A stretch of 64,000 bases of DNA from Pezicula radicicola (lineage: Eukaryota > Ascomycota > Leotiomycetes > Helotiales > Dermateaceae). The stretch covers positions 744,001 to 808,000 of the forward strand of contig PDUO01000004.1 in NCBI GenBank assembly GCA_003008705.1, written 5' to 3'. This document shows positions 43,883 through 53,462 of the stretch, piece after piece. The notes beneath the pieces are model-generated. The model made no database searches. It had not been told where the DNA came from and saw only the letters and a list, made by a program, of their open reading frames with translations. How positions within the stretch are numbered: the first letter of the stretch is position 1; each line of letters starts with the position of its first letter. A program made the position numbers and the translations under genes.

Positions 43883-45016
43883 CTATTCTTGTGGTTCCCT
43901 CGGCTCTCTCTGCTGCCCACCGCCCCGTCCACCACCACGACCACCACGTTTGCCGCCTCTCTGACCACCACGCTCTCCCTTCTCCCCTCCCTCTCCGCCA
44001 CCAGTTGCAGCAACAGCATCTGACCCACCCATAGTAAGAGTAGCGGTAGCCAAGCGTTGCGAGAGATCAATTTGAGTGCGGATTGTGTTTGCCAGGTAGG
44101 AAACCACCAAGACGTCCTGAATATGGTTGTTGAAGTCGCGCTCGATGTCTTGAGGGTCGACTTTTGGTGCCAAAGAAAGAGCGTTCATAAGAAACTGTCC
44201 CAAAGCATTCGATGGTGATCTCTCTTCATCCAAGACGGAGCTAACGTACTCGGATACTCTCTCCAGAAGATCAAGAGTCTGCTCAATTGCGCGCTCCAAA
44301 CCTTCTATATCTGATACGACTGGTGCTGCGCGGCCCTCACTATCTTTCGCACCGGAGATCAACTCAAGACCACTCTTTTCAGACTCTCCATACCGGATCT
44401 CGTAGGGAACTGGAATAAAGAGGCAGCTCTCCGCAGCTCGCTCGGCGTTGACTCCAACCGGGGCACTAATGTATGCCCTGGCTTCAATATCCTTCCCTGC
44501 CTCTGTTGAAACCGTCAAGTGCACAGCAGGATGTGGGAAAGTTCCAGTCTCGGGGCTCGCAAAGAAATTCTGTATCAAAGCACTGAAATTGTTGAGTTCT
44601 AGGCTAGTTGTGTACCAGCCTAAAAGCACTTCTCGGGGATTGGCCTTCAGCTGGAGAGCCAGCATGTTCTTTTGGTAATCGACATCAACTTCAACTTGAT
44701 CTTCATTTTCGGTGTGTGGGATTGCGAAGCAGTTTCGTACTTCAACTTCCATGCCATCTTCAGATCGCACACCAAGGAGGGCTCCGATTACGCGGGTTGA
44801 TTGTGTATCGCGGATATCACGTCGGATCGCGTGGTCGAGAATGGAGAAAACGGCCTATTTCCGATTAGTTTTTTTTTGCAGTATGCAAAGCCATGAGAGG
44901 CATCGTACTTGTGGTTGAATTATGACATTTAGAGGGGCTGTGGTGGGCTGGATGCCGAGCGCTGCGGGCGCAAGAGGACGCGCAAGATGCAGAAATGACT
45001 CTGTTCCAACAGCCAT
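43883..45016 (-). CDS. Translation initiation factor eIF3 subunit F
   Basis: Exons (minus) 45016-44909 and 44854-43883, giving 359 aa. Exon 1 has the family N-terminus ([15 protein letters not shown], then PLNVIIQPQ) and exon 2 opens the MPN domain with [12 protein letters not shown] and [14 protein letters not shown]. The JAMM metal motif is absent, as expected for eIF3f, so it is a structural MPN- subunit of eIF3. The C-terminal region includes [20 protein letters not shown] and [15 protein letters not shown]. The extreme C-terminus is a Gly/Arg-rich tail with RGG-type repeats ([13 protein letters not shown]), longer than in animals but usual for fungi. The start and splice are supported by phase and conservation. 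Divergent from UTP25. Confidence 0.94.
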
Positions 45017-45559
45017 GCTGGGCAGATGTTTGATGGAGTTGTGAGGGCGTGGGGAGAGGCTGCTGTTATCCCAGAGTCTCCTTCCTTCCTTCCTCAGTTG
45101 ATCGTCTAGCGCTTGCTGTGGTGGTGGGATTGTTTTTTTCGTGGTGCGTCACGTGTGATAAGAATATCAAGGACGGGAAGGAACCTGGCGCGCCTGGAAC
45201 GAGGCTGAGGTACGCTAAAAGCGGCAGAAAGGCTTACTAGAGGCAACTTCCCCAAACATAGGTAGTTTTCTACTAAGAAATACCTCCCTACATATCGACT
45301 GATGAACTTAGACGTTCCTTGTTTTAAGTAGAGGCAGATCTAGGTACTAGCAAGAAGCAATATAGATAAGAAACCTACCTTACCTACTTGAGACTACTAT
45401 AGATTATCTGCTTTAGCTTCGCATCTCAGCTTCCTATGCCGCTTTTACTATTGCGATAACAGCTTATCGCAAAAAAAAGTTCCCAAGTATATTTCTCAAG
45501 TGATGGAAAGTTTTTGAAGAACATAACAGTCGAGGCGCATCCACAAGGAACGAATAACA
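45017..45559. promoter_or_regulatory. Divergent promoter of eIF3f and UTP25
   Basis: 543 bp shared by two translation/ribosome genes. It contains a perfect inverted repeat TTGCGATAA with TTATCGCAA (45451-45472), separated by four bases, about 90 bp before the UTP25 start. Several short AGGTAG/CTACCT-type motifs lie at 45260-45400. Confidence 0.55.
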
Positions 45560-47816
45560 ATGGCTTTTCATGGTATTAGAGGTGGTTCAAGGGGTCGAGG
45601 ATCAGGATCAGGAACGTTGAGAGGCCGGGGTGGAGGCAGAGGGGGAATGGGTGCTTCACGTGGAGGAGGAGGACGAGGACGAGGTAGAGGTGGATCTAGA
45701 GGTGGAAGAGGGAGGCCTATTTTTGACAGCGCCCGAGTCGCTCAGCAAAAAGAAGAGTGAGTATCAATTCTAGGTTTTCTCTCTCTCTTAACACTAATAG
45801 CGTTGCAGACAATCAGAAGGTGATTCGTCAGATGAGAGTTTGGATGGAGAGGAAGACACAGAAAGCGAGGGACAATCTACTGATGATGAAGACGAGGAGG
45901 AAACTTCTGCTGTGCGACCATATACTGCTCTCTTGCAAAGCCTTACTGCCGATTCAGCGCCGCAGTCCAAACGGAGGAAGCTTGACCATGACCAGGAGTC
46001 CAAGACTATCGAAAGTCTCGATAAGCTGACACCGGACGACACAGTGGAGGAGGCTGATCAGGTCGAAATTGACGAACAAGAGGATGAAAAAACTACGGGC
46101 GACTTGCTAGACGATGGAGATGATGCGGAAGATGCTTCGGATCCGTTTGAAGCTCACTTCGCAGACCCGGATCAAAACGTTCTCTCAGAAATGCTCAAGA
46201 GCATCCAACAAAATCAATGGGTTACACAAAAAAACGTTCTTCCAAAGGTTGGTAAGGCTATCACCAGCTTTCCTGGAAAGGACGGTCCTAAAAGTATTGC
46301 TACGCCTAATAATATATCTGGACCCGATGGATTGAAATTAAAACAGAAATTAGCAACTGTCATGGCCAAGAAGAGACCTTCGTTAGATGAGTTAGAGGGA
46401 TCCATGGCATCGTTATTATTCAACTACCAGGATGTTCTTTACTGCGAGCGGAACACAACAAATTCGGAGAGGTTACGGCGGTTGACATGTCTGCATGCTG
46501 TCAATCATGTCTTTAAGACTCGAGACCGAGTTATTAAGAACAATGCACGGCTTGCCAGAGAGGAGAATAACGATGACTTGGAGTTGAGGGACCAAGGTTT
46601 TACTCGCCCGAAGGTCCTTATGATACTTCCAACGCGTGAGTCGTGTGTACGTATGGTAAATACCATTACATCTTTGTGTGAACCAGATCAGCAGGAAAAT
46701 CGAAAACGGTTTGACGACTCCTACGTTGATAAAGAGGACAAAATCTCTGCCGACAAGACCGACGACTTTCGAGAGCTTTTTGAGGGCAATTTCGACGACA
46801 TGTTCCGTCTTGGGATGAAGTTTACGAGAAAGACTGTCAAGTATTTCTCTCAATTCTATAATTCGGATATTATCTTTGCCAGTCCTCTAGGTTTAAGGAT
46901 GGCTATCGGTAGCGAAGATTCCAAAAAAGTCGATTGTGACTTCTTGAGTTCGATAGAAATGGTTATAGTCGATCAAGCGGATGCATTGCTTATGCAAAAC
47001 TGGGAGCATGTGGAATTTATTTTCGAGCATCTTAATTTGCAGCCGAAGGAAGCTCATGGCGCTGACTTTAGTCGGATACGAAGCTGGTATTTGGACGACA
47101 ATGCAAAATACTTCCGCCAGAACATTGCTTTGGCAGCCTTCAACACTCCTGAGTTAAACACTCTGTTCTACAATCAGTCCAAGAATTGGGCGGGGAAAGT
47201 AAAGATCAACTCGAATTATCCGGGCGCAATACAGGAGCTAGGCTTAAAGGTCAAACAGACCTTCTCCAGGCTCGAATCGCCTTCTTTTTCTACCGATCCG
47301 GATATCCGCTTCGAATACTTCGCAAAAGCCATTATACCATCCTTGACCCGTCACACCAAGGATACTGCCGGTACTGTGATCTTCATTCCCTCATATTTGG
47401 ACTTCGTTCGAGTGAGAAACTACTTTTCTACATCCCCAGCAACTAGTAGCTTATCTTTTGGAAGTATATCCGACTACATCGAGAAAGCAGACGTTTCCAG
47501 AGCACGATCACATTTCTTCACTGGGAGACACAGCGTTTTACTTTATACAGAGAGGGCACATCACTTTTGGAGATATCGTATCAGAGGTGTTCGGAAAGTG
47601 ATTATGTATGGCTTGCCAGATAACCCTATCTTCTACAAGGAGATCGTTGGCGGTTATTTAGCGAGGAGTGTCCAAGAGGGCCAGCTTGAACCAGGTGCAG
47701 GAAGTGTGCGAGTGATTTTTTCTAAGTGGGATGCCCTAAAACTGGAAAGAATTGCTGGTACAGAGAGAATGGGAAAGATGATAAGAGACAAAGGTGATAC
47801 TTTTGACTTCTTGTAA
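45560..47816 (+). CDS. UTP25: U3 snoRNP-associated protein Utp25
   Basis: Exons 45560-45756 and 45809-47816, giving 734 aa (yeast Utp25 is about 720). The N-terminus is strongly Gly/Arg-rich (RGG-type, residues about 8-52), then acidic (Glu/Asp/Ser), then the conserved body. Recognised family segments include [59 protein letters not shown] and [20 protein letters not shown]. The fold is related to DEAD-box helicases but the Walker and DEAD motifs are degenerate. In the family it acts in the nucleolar small-subunit processome for 18S rRNA maturation. The intron (GTGAGT donor, GCAG acceptor) splits a Glu codon. Confidence 0.94.
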
Positions 47817-48158
47817 AATATTATTTTCAATTTCAAAATTCAATATATCCAAGGCGTTTTATACAGCGGGAGCCAGCGAAGTAAGCTTGTTGAGGTAGAA
47901 ATTAGACATCTTCACCTTACGACCTTAGCTAAGTGAATCCTTCTTGACCATAACTCAGCTCCATGACTGAGGATTATAGAAAATGCTGTGTGGGTAATCA
48001 CTACAGATAGCTCTCCCATTTGTCATTAGACGCAACCTTTTCCCGGTACACATGAGTTCCCTTTGAGTATAAGCCCTAGCTTTGAGTAACTCAACGCCAA
48101 ACTCCTTTTTGATATCCATCCATGCAAATGACGCCGTATGACCCAACAGAATAATGTT
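47817..48158. other. Convergent 3' region
   Basis: About 340 bp between UTP25 and the Cwf18 gene, which converge. AT-rich directly after 47817. Nothing else is seen. Confidence 0.5.
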
Positions 48159-48782
48159 TTATATTTCGTCATCCTCCTTCTCCCGCCGCGCATCTTCTTC
48201 GTCTTCTCTTTCCTGCAATTTGACACCCTCCACGAGTGCAATACCCTCCATACCCACTTCCTCTCCTCCTTCCGTCGCAGTAGCCGTATTTTTGCCCGCC
48301 TTGATCCTAGCTGCCTTCTGCTTACTCTCAATCCGTTCCCTCACTAGCCTTGCAATTGCGTTCTCAGTTCTCACATTGAGAATCTCCAGCTTCTTATCTA
48401 AGTCCCTCTTCAAGTCCCAATTGGGTTTCTTCGGTTGTAGTTTGAATAAATCGACACCTTTGTCGTCCTGCTCCTCTTCCTCAGCCTTCTTCCTGATTTC
48501 TGCCTCAACTTCCGCAGCTTGCTGCTCGAGGGTAGGTTTCTCGAGCGCTAGTGTTGGTGGAGCTTCGAATCCAAGTTTAGGACCCTTGGCTTCTGAGTCG
48601 TAATTGCGACCTGAGAGGTGGAGTTTTGCGACATCAGGTGAGCCAGGTGGTGATGGAGACCGTGTGGATTCTGGTGCTACAATTTCGTCGCTGGGCTGCT
48701 TGCGCTTCAGGGATTTGAGCTTTGCTAAACGTGCCTTTCGCTCGTCTGCTGCTGCACCCAAAGAGGCATGTGTGGCTGACAT
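48159..48782 (-). CDS. CWF18: Pre-mRNA splicing factor Cwf18 (CCDC12 family)
   Basis: Single exon, 207 aa. The N-terminus (ADERKARLAKLKSLKRK) and central HLSGRNYDSEAKGPKL, followed by Pro-rich APPTLALEKPTLEQQAAEVE, match Cwf18/CCDC12. The conserved DLFKLQPKKPNWDLKRDL and the helix KKLEILNVRTENAIARLVRERI follow. The C-terminus is acidic and Arg/Glu-rich. In the family it is a subunit of the Prp19-associated (Cdc5) spliceosome. Predicted nuclear. Intact; its start lies 272 bp from the divergent PPR gene. Confidence 0.92.
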   Translation of the reverse strand: MSATHASLGAAADERKARLAKLKSLKRKQPSDEIVAPESTRSPSPPGSPDVAKLHLSGRNYDSEAKGPKLGFEAPPTLALEKPTLEQQAAEVEAEIRKKAEEEEQDDKGVDLFKLQPKKPNWDLKRDLDKKLEILNVRTENAIARLVRERIESKQKAARIKAGKNTATATEGGEEVGMEGIALVEGVKLQEREDEEDARREKEDDEI

Positions 48783-49054
48783 GATAAAAGCAGAAGGAGA
48801 GGTTGTTCAGTTAATTTGCACGGCGGAGTCTTCTCTTTTAAAACAATCAACCCTCTAGGTACCAAAGCTTGAAGGGGTATGTAGGGTAGGGTAGGGTAGG
48901 GTAGGGCTGGGAGGAGTAGCAGTAGGTAGGCTGTAGGAAACTGCATTGGCGCGTGCGGCCGCCGAATTGGCGCTAGTACGGACTTCAAGGACGCGACCCT
49001 TAACATTTTTAAGGGATCGAGGAATCAACCTACAACGAAACAAATAATGGATCG
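48783..49054. promoter_or_regulatory. Bidirectional promoter with TAGGG tandem repeat
   Basis: 272 bp between the starts of Cwf18 (minus) and the PPR gene (plus). At 48881-48906 there are five consecutive TAGGG units, similar to telomere-like boxes found in some fungal promoters. Whether a factor binds it cannot be read from sequence. Confidence 0.6.
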
Positions 49055-52000
49055 ATGCCTCTACGATCGAAGCTGCTGACGCAACGCTGGTCGACGCTAG
49101 ATCCTCCGATTCTGCCCTTCCTCGCTCCTCGCGTCTTTACACCATGGCCCTCCTACGCCCGCAAAGTTCAACCAGGCCCTCGAGCACAGCGCAATCTCCA
49201 TGACAGTGTTGAGAAGTCGACGAGTGAGGTCGAGCTTAATGGGGCAATACCGCGCCGTGTAGAAGCAGATAATGGATTGCTGAAGGAGAAGAAAACCAGG
49301 CGCGCATGGAATCTTGCAATTCCCGTGGTGGATAATGGCACAGAGACGTCCCCAGAACCTCATGTGGATTCTGCTAAGGCTCAGTTTCTGAAGAAATATG
49401 AAGAAATATGGCGTCCACCTGAACCAGTTGCCCAGGAGCATCCACGGCCCGTTTCAAAATTATCATCATCACCCATTGTCCAGTCATCGTCGAATGTCTT
49501 TGAGGATGCTGCCAATCACGACAAGGTGGAGGAAGAACTCAAAAAGGCTCATCCTACCCACCGTCGTGTTTTCCTCACAAGTAAAATTCGGAAATTTGTC
49601 ACCGGAGATCCTGTCTCTTTTATGCGGCCATATAACACCTACGATCGTGTCTCATACACGAAAGCACGACATATTTATGCACCGCCTGGAGATCTGATAG
49701 CAGGGAGCAAACATGCGAATGAAAATCACTCAAGTACGATGGCTATGAAGCTTCGAGACAAAGAATTGCAAGGTCTTGATGTATCAACGCCATTCACCAC
49801 CGTGGATCGAGGAAATCCAGAGATTTCGTCTGCAACGTCACTGGCAGGAGACACAATTTTGGAACGAGAGACAGTCTCTACCTCCAACATCCATGATCCA
49901 TCAGTTGGAACATCCCTCGCAAAGGAAAATCTCTGTGAAATCGATACTCACCGGCTAAGCACATATGATGGTGCAGCCACAAAACCAAGTGTGGACTCTG
50001 CGATGTTAGGCCCTGCATCCGTATCTAAATTTGAAAAGCCCTATCCACGTATTGCCCGTCCTTTACGAATTAGACCTTTTATTCGCGTTAGGCGCGTTGT
50101 GACAAAAGGGAAGACATCAAGGCCAAATAGTAGTAGGCGTCCACCTCAAAATCATCGATCTGGCCTGAGTCGACGTTTGCCTATTCCGAATAGCAAGAAG
50201 CTACCCCCCCGCTTAGGACAGATGCACGCAAGAGTTGACAGGCAACGTGAAACCCGGACTAGTGCTAGGGCTAAGCCAACAACAAGACTTCTTGCTAAGT
50301 ATCTAAAGGAAGCGAACTTGCGCCATCGCGTCTTACGGTCTCAACTTCATCGGCATGTAAAGGCCCTCGGTATTAACAGACGAGCGAAATTCGTGAGATT
50401 ACCGCGCATAGCAGAAAGACTGATCAGCAAATTCTCTCCCGTCTGGAATACGAACTTTGCCATGCTGGATTTAAAAAATGACAAGTTTCTGAGTGGGGTT
50501 AACACTTTCCTCGCCGCACAACCCGAATCAACAAGTCCACTACTCCTCGGGCTGAGCACTTGGTTTTTGAAGCAGTGCCCTAACTTGGCCGCAGCCGAGA
50601 GGGTTTGGCAACGTCAGACCCTATCTGTACGTCGTGAACTGTGGCCAGAGCTTATGATCCTCGCGCTCAAGGAACACCCTTTCAAGGCCATGCGCTTTCT
50701 TGTGGCAACATATTCAAACCCGTATCCTCCTGGGTATGCTGTTGCGGACAGCATTGAGTACATATTCCGTAAGAGTTTAGCCCTTCGAAAGCAAAATGAA
50801 AACGCAATTCCACCAAAGGAGTTTTCTTACACCATGAGATTATTGGACAGGGGGCCAAAACAAATATCGAACTATTTGACCCTTACCCAAGATACTATAT
50901 ATCTCCTTCTTACTGGTCTTCATCACACTAGTCTTAAAGAATTCTATGAGAAACTGGCCGCCCATAATCATCCCCTGGATCGGAATACGCTGATGCATTT
51001 CGTTTCTCGCTTCGGAAAGACCGGACAGGTCAATATGGCAATGGATGTTTTAAAGAGAATAAACGTAGAGGGACTAGATTGCAAAGGTCCTGAGATGGCG
51101 AGTCTCTGCACGACTCTCCTCCAGCGGGAGAACCGGCTTAAAGAAGGCGAATCGGCTGTATCTGACCTCGCTCTGTTCGAATTCATGCTAGAATGTGGAA
51201 TAGAACCAAATGTTGTACATTACAATGTTCTGATGCATAATACTTTTCAATCCGGGCAGCCTGAACTAGGATGGCAGATTTTTGACAGCATGACGGCCCA
51301 TGGCGTAGAACCTGATGCTTATACATATTCTATACTCATGAACGATGCAAAGAAGCGTAACGATCGGACCACTATTCAACAGATGTGGATCGATGTTCAA
51401 AGAAGGGGCTTAAGGAACAGATACATCATTAATGAGCTCTTGCACTCGATGCTTCTCTTCGATCTGGAGCAAAGGCCTACGGGGAAAAGAAACACACCAG
51501 GGAAAGATACCACATTTGGAATAATGCTCTCTCTTTACAGCATGCACTTCCGCCTCGAGCCGCTTGCTCATCTTGTTCCTGTCTATATGGATGCATGGCC
51601 AGATCTTCCTCGGCCAAATGCTGCTAAGTCACCTCCACTGACGCATGCAGACGACAGCGAAATGGTTGTCAGCAGTAAAGCTTCCTCAGCCAAAACTACT
51701 CCAACGAATCCTGATTTAGAGCCCTGGTTGATGGAGCCAGATCATGCGACTCTTATGATTATGATGACAGCACTAGTCCGGGATTTACCCAATCCGCCGA
51801 ACGATTCGAGGCCGTATGAATTAAGGCCCCACGCAACTAGGCCGTACACTTTAAGGTTTTACGAGCATTTCCAGAGTTTGCTCTCGAGAGATGACACAGC
51901 CGCTATAGATTTCATTCGGCAAACTGAGGACCGAATGTATAATCTGGCAATAATGGGGCTTGGACGAGCTCATGGAACACTTCACTTTTGTACCGAAGTT

Positions 52001-53089
52001 ATAGGTAGTATGCTAGCCCATAACCAGGCTGCGAACCACAGCAAACAACCTGTAATAGTTGAGGAGCATGAGCAAGCATATCCAATACTTAAATCAACAC
52101 CATCACGGTCCACTCAGACGCATATAAAGCTTCCAAAACCAACTATACGTACTTGGTCCATTCTTCTCAAGTGCTTTCTAGACAGGAATCAGCCACGTGC
52201 AGCTGAAAAGGTCCTTCAAATGATGGCCTCCCGGGGGATGAAGCCCGATCTTATTGTCTGGCAATCACTAATAACTGGGTACTCACGCATGCAAGACATT
52301 GACAAAGCCATCGACGCTGTTGATCGTATGGAGTACGCGGGGTTCGAACCAGATGAAATCACTTCCAGATCACTACGATGGATCAAAAACCGGCAGGCAG
52401 TTGTCCAAGCCTTCAATGAGAAAGAGAAGTCTCAGCGTTGGGCAATGAAGTTTGATGCAAAAGTGGGTAAAGCAGTTGAGGACTTGAAGCTACATTCACG
52501 AATAATGAAGCCACTGAAGAAAATACTACATGAAGCTGAATCTGGGCGGGATTTATCGAGAGAAGATAAAGAATATGCACTTGATGGTGTAGTGACGGAT
52601 CAGTATAAAACCCGAAAACTACCATCAAAGACTCGGATGGAGTCCACGATGGCCCTGGCGCATCCAACCTCTGCCCAGGAAGATCAATATGCAAACCAGC
52701 GTGAGCAGGATATGGAGAAGCGCCAAAGTACCGTGGTAGTCAACGCAGCGCAGAACATGAGGGAAACCACTTCCGTAGGACTCAATCTTGTGGCCTCCAG
52801 CAACAACAAGACTACACAATCAAATTGTGATGCACAACAACAATCGATACCAAACGACGACAAGTCCAAAGATACCGAATCACCCCTATTAGCTACAAAT
52901 GAGCCTGCACGGGTTGTAAGAAAGTGCGATGGCTCATTGGTTATAAGGAAGTGTGAAACCTTAATCCCGAGAATGTGTGTAGGTGGCAAGGCCACGAAAG
53001 CATCAAGAAGAGTAAGAAACAGCCGCGCTAAAGCAGTTTCCATAAAGAAAGCCCGACTTGCGCAAGCATTGGCGATGGGGAAAGACTGA
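49055..53089 (+). CDS. Large pentatricopeptide-repeat (PPR) protein, probably mitochondrial
   Basis: Uninterrupted 1,344-codon gene. The N-terminus is basic and Ser/Pro-rich without acids for about 40 residues (MPLRSKLLTQRWSTLDP), consistent with a mitochondrial presequence. About residues 330-480 are very basic (RRLPIPNSKK and similar). PPR motifs are clear at about 715-790 (NVVHYNVLMHNTFQSG, EPDAYTYSILMNDAKKR) and 1030-1105 (TIRTWSILLKCFLDR, KPDLIVWQSLITGYSR, EPDEITSRSLRWIKN). Such fungal proteins bind organellar RNA and act in its expression; the target is unknown. The C-terminal 200 residues are low-complexity, ending in a Lys/Arg-rich segment. The upstream ATG at 49047 is in another frame. 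Confidence 0.88.
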   Translation: MPLRSKLLTQRWSTLDPPILPFLAPRVFTPWPSYARKVQPGPRAQRNLHDSVEKSTSEVELNGAIPRRVEADNGLLKEKKTRRAWNLAIPVVDNGTETSPEPHVDSAKAQFLKKYEEIWRPPEPVAQEHPRPVSKLSSSPIVQSSSNVFEDAANHDKVEEELKKAHPTHRRVFLTSKIRKFVTGDPVSFMRPYNTYDRVSYTKARHIYAPPGDLIAGSKHANENHSSTMAMKLRDKELQGLDVSTPFTTVDRGNPEISSATSLAGDTILERETVSTSNIHDPSVGTSLAKENLCEIDTHRLSTYDGAATKPSVDSAMLGPASVSKFEKPYPRIARPLRIRPFIRVRRVVTKGKTSRPNSSRRPPQNHRSGLSRRLPIPNSKKLPPRLGQMHARVDRQRETRTSARAKPTTRLLAKYLKEANLRHRVLRSQLHRHVKALGINRRAKFVRLPRIAERLISKFSPVWNTNFAMLDLKNDKFLSGVNTFLAAQPESTSPLLLGLSTWFLKQCPNLAAAERVWQRQTLSVRRELWPELMILALKEHPFKAMRFLVATYSNPYPPGYAVADSIEYIFRKSLALRKQNENAIPPKEFSYTMRLLDRGPKQISNYLTLTQDTIYLLLTGLHHTSLKEFYEKLAAHNHPLDRNTLMHFVSRFGKTGQVNMAMDVLKRINVEGLDCKGPEMASLCTTLLQRENRLKEGESAVSDLALFEFMLECGIEPNVVHYNVLMHNTFQSGQPELGWQIFDSMTAHGVEPDAYTYSILMNDAKKRNDRTTIQQMWIDVQRRGLRNRYIINELLHSMLLFDLEQRPTGKRNTPGKDTTFGIMLSLYSMHFRLEPLAHLVPVYMDAWPDLPRPNAAKSPPLTHADDSEMVVSSKASSAKTTPTNPDLEPWLMEPDHATLMIMMTALVRDLPNPPNDSRPYELRPHATRPYTLRFYEHFQSLLSRDDTAAIDFIRQTEDRMYNLAIMGLGRAHGTLHFCTEVIGSMLAHNQAANHSKQPVIVEEHEQAYPILKSTPSRSTQTHIKLPKPTIRTWSILLKCFLDRNQPRAAEKVLQMMASRGMKPDLIVWQSLITGYSRMQDIDKAIDAVDRMEYAGFEPDEITSRSLRWIKNRQAVVQAFNEKEKSQRWAMKFDAKVGKAVEDLKLHSRIMKPLKKILHEAESGRDLSREDKEYALDGVVTDQYKTRKLPSKTRMESTMALAHPTSAQEDQYANQREQDMEKRQSTVVVNAAQNMRETTSVGLNLVASSNNKTTQSNCDAQQQSIPNDDKSKDTESPLLATNEPARVVRKCDGSLVIRKCETLIPRMCVGGKATKASRRVRNSRAKAVSIKKARLAQALAMGKD

Positions 53090-53462
53090 TCTTTGTGTTT
53101 TTCTTCTTGTTTTATTAAGTTGTACATATGTATAAAAGATAGCACATTTTTGTAAAGGGTAGTGCACTTGTATAAAGGATAATTCAGCTACATGTCATGC
53201 TGTTCTAATTCTTTCGTTCTATCCAAAAATGTGCAAATAGTCACTTCAGTTGTGAACTCTAACTACGGCTGTAGCATACATCCAAAAGCAGTCATTGTCC
53301 CTAGCCCAGCTGCAATATCTTGACTTGGCACAGTATCGGCCATATTTTGAAGTATCAGGTGGTGCGAAAGCTCAAAAGTAGTTTCTTTCTAAACTACTTT
53401 CGCTACCAAGTACGATGGGTGTTGAAAACATATATCCCATTCCAGCTCTTCCTTGGCCAGGC
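53090..53462. other. Convergent 3' region with short TATAAA-type repeats
   Basis: About 370 bp between converging PPR and SWC4 genes. Near 53127-53182 the phrase TTGTATAAAGGATA and variants recur three times (TGTATAAAAGATAG, TTGTAAAGGGTAG, TTGTATAAAGGATA). Likely 3' UTR; no gene. Confidence 0.5.
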
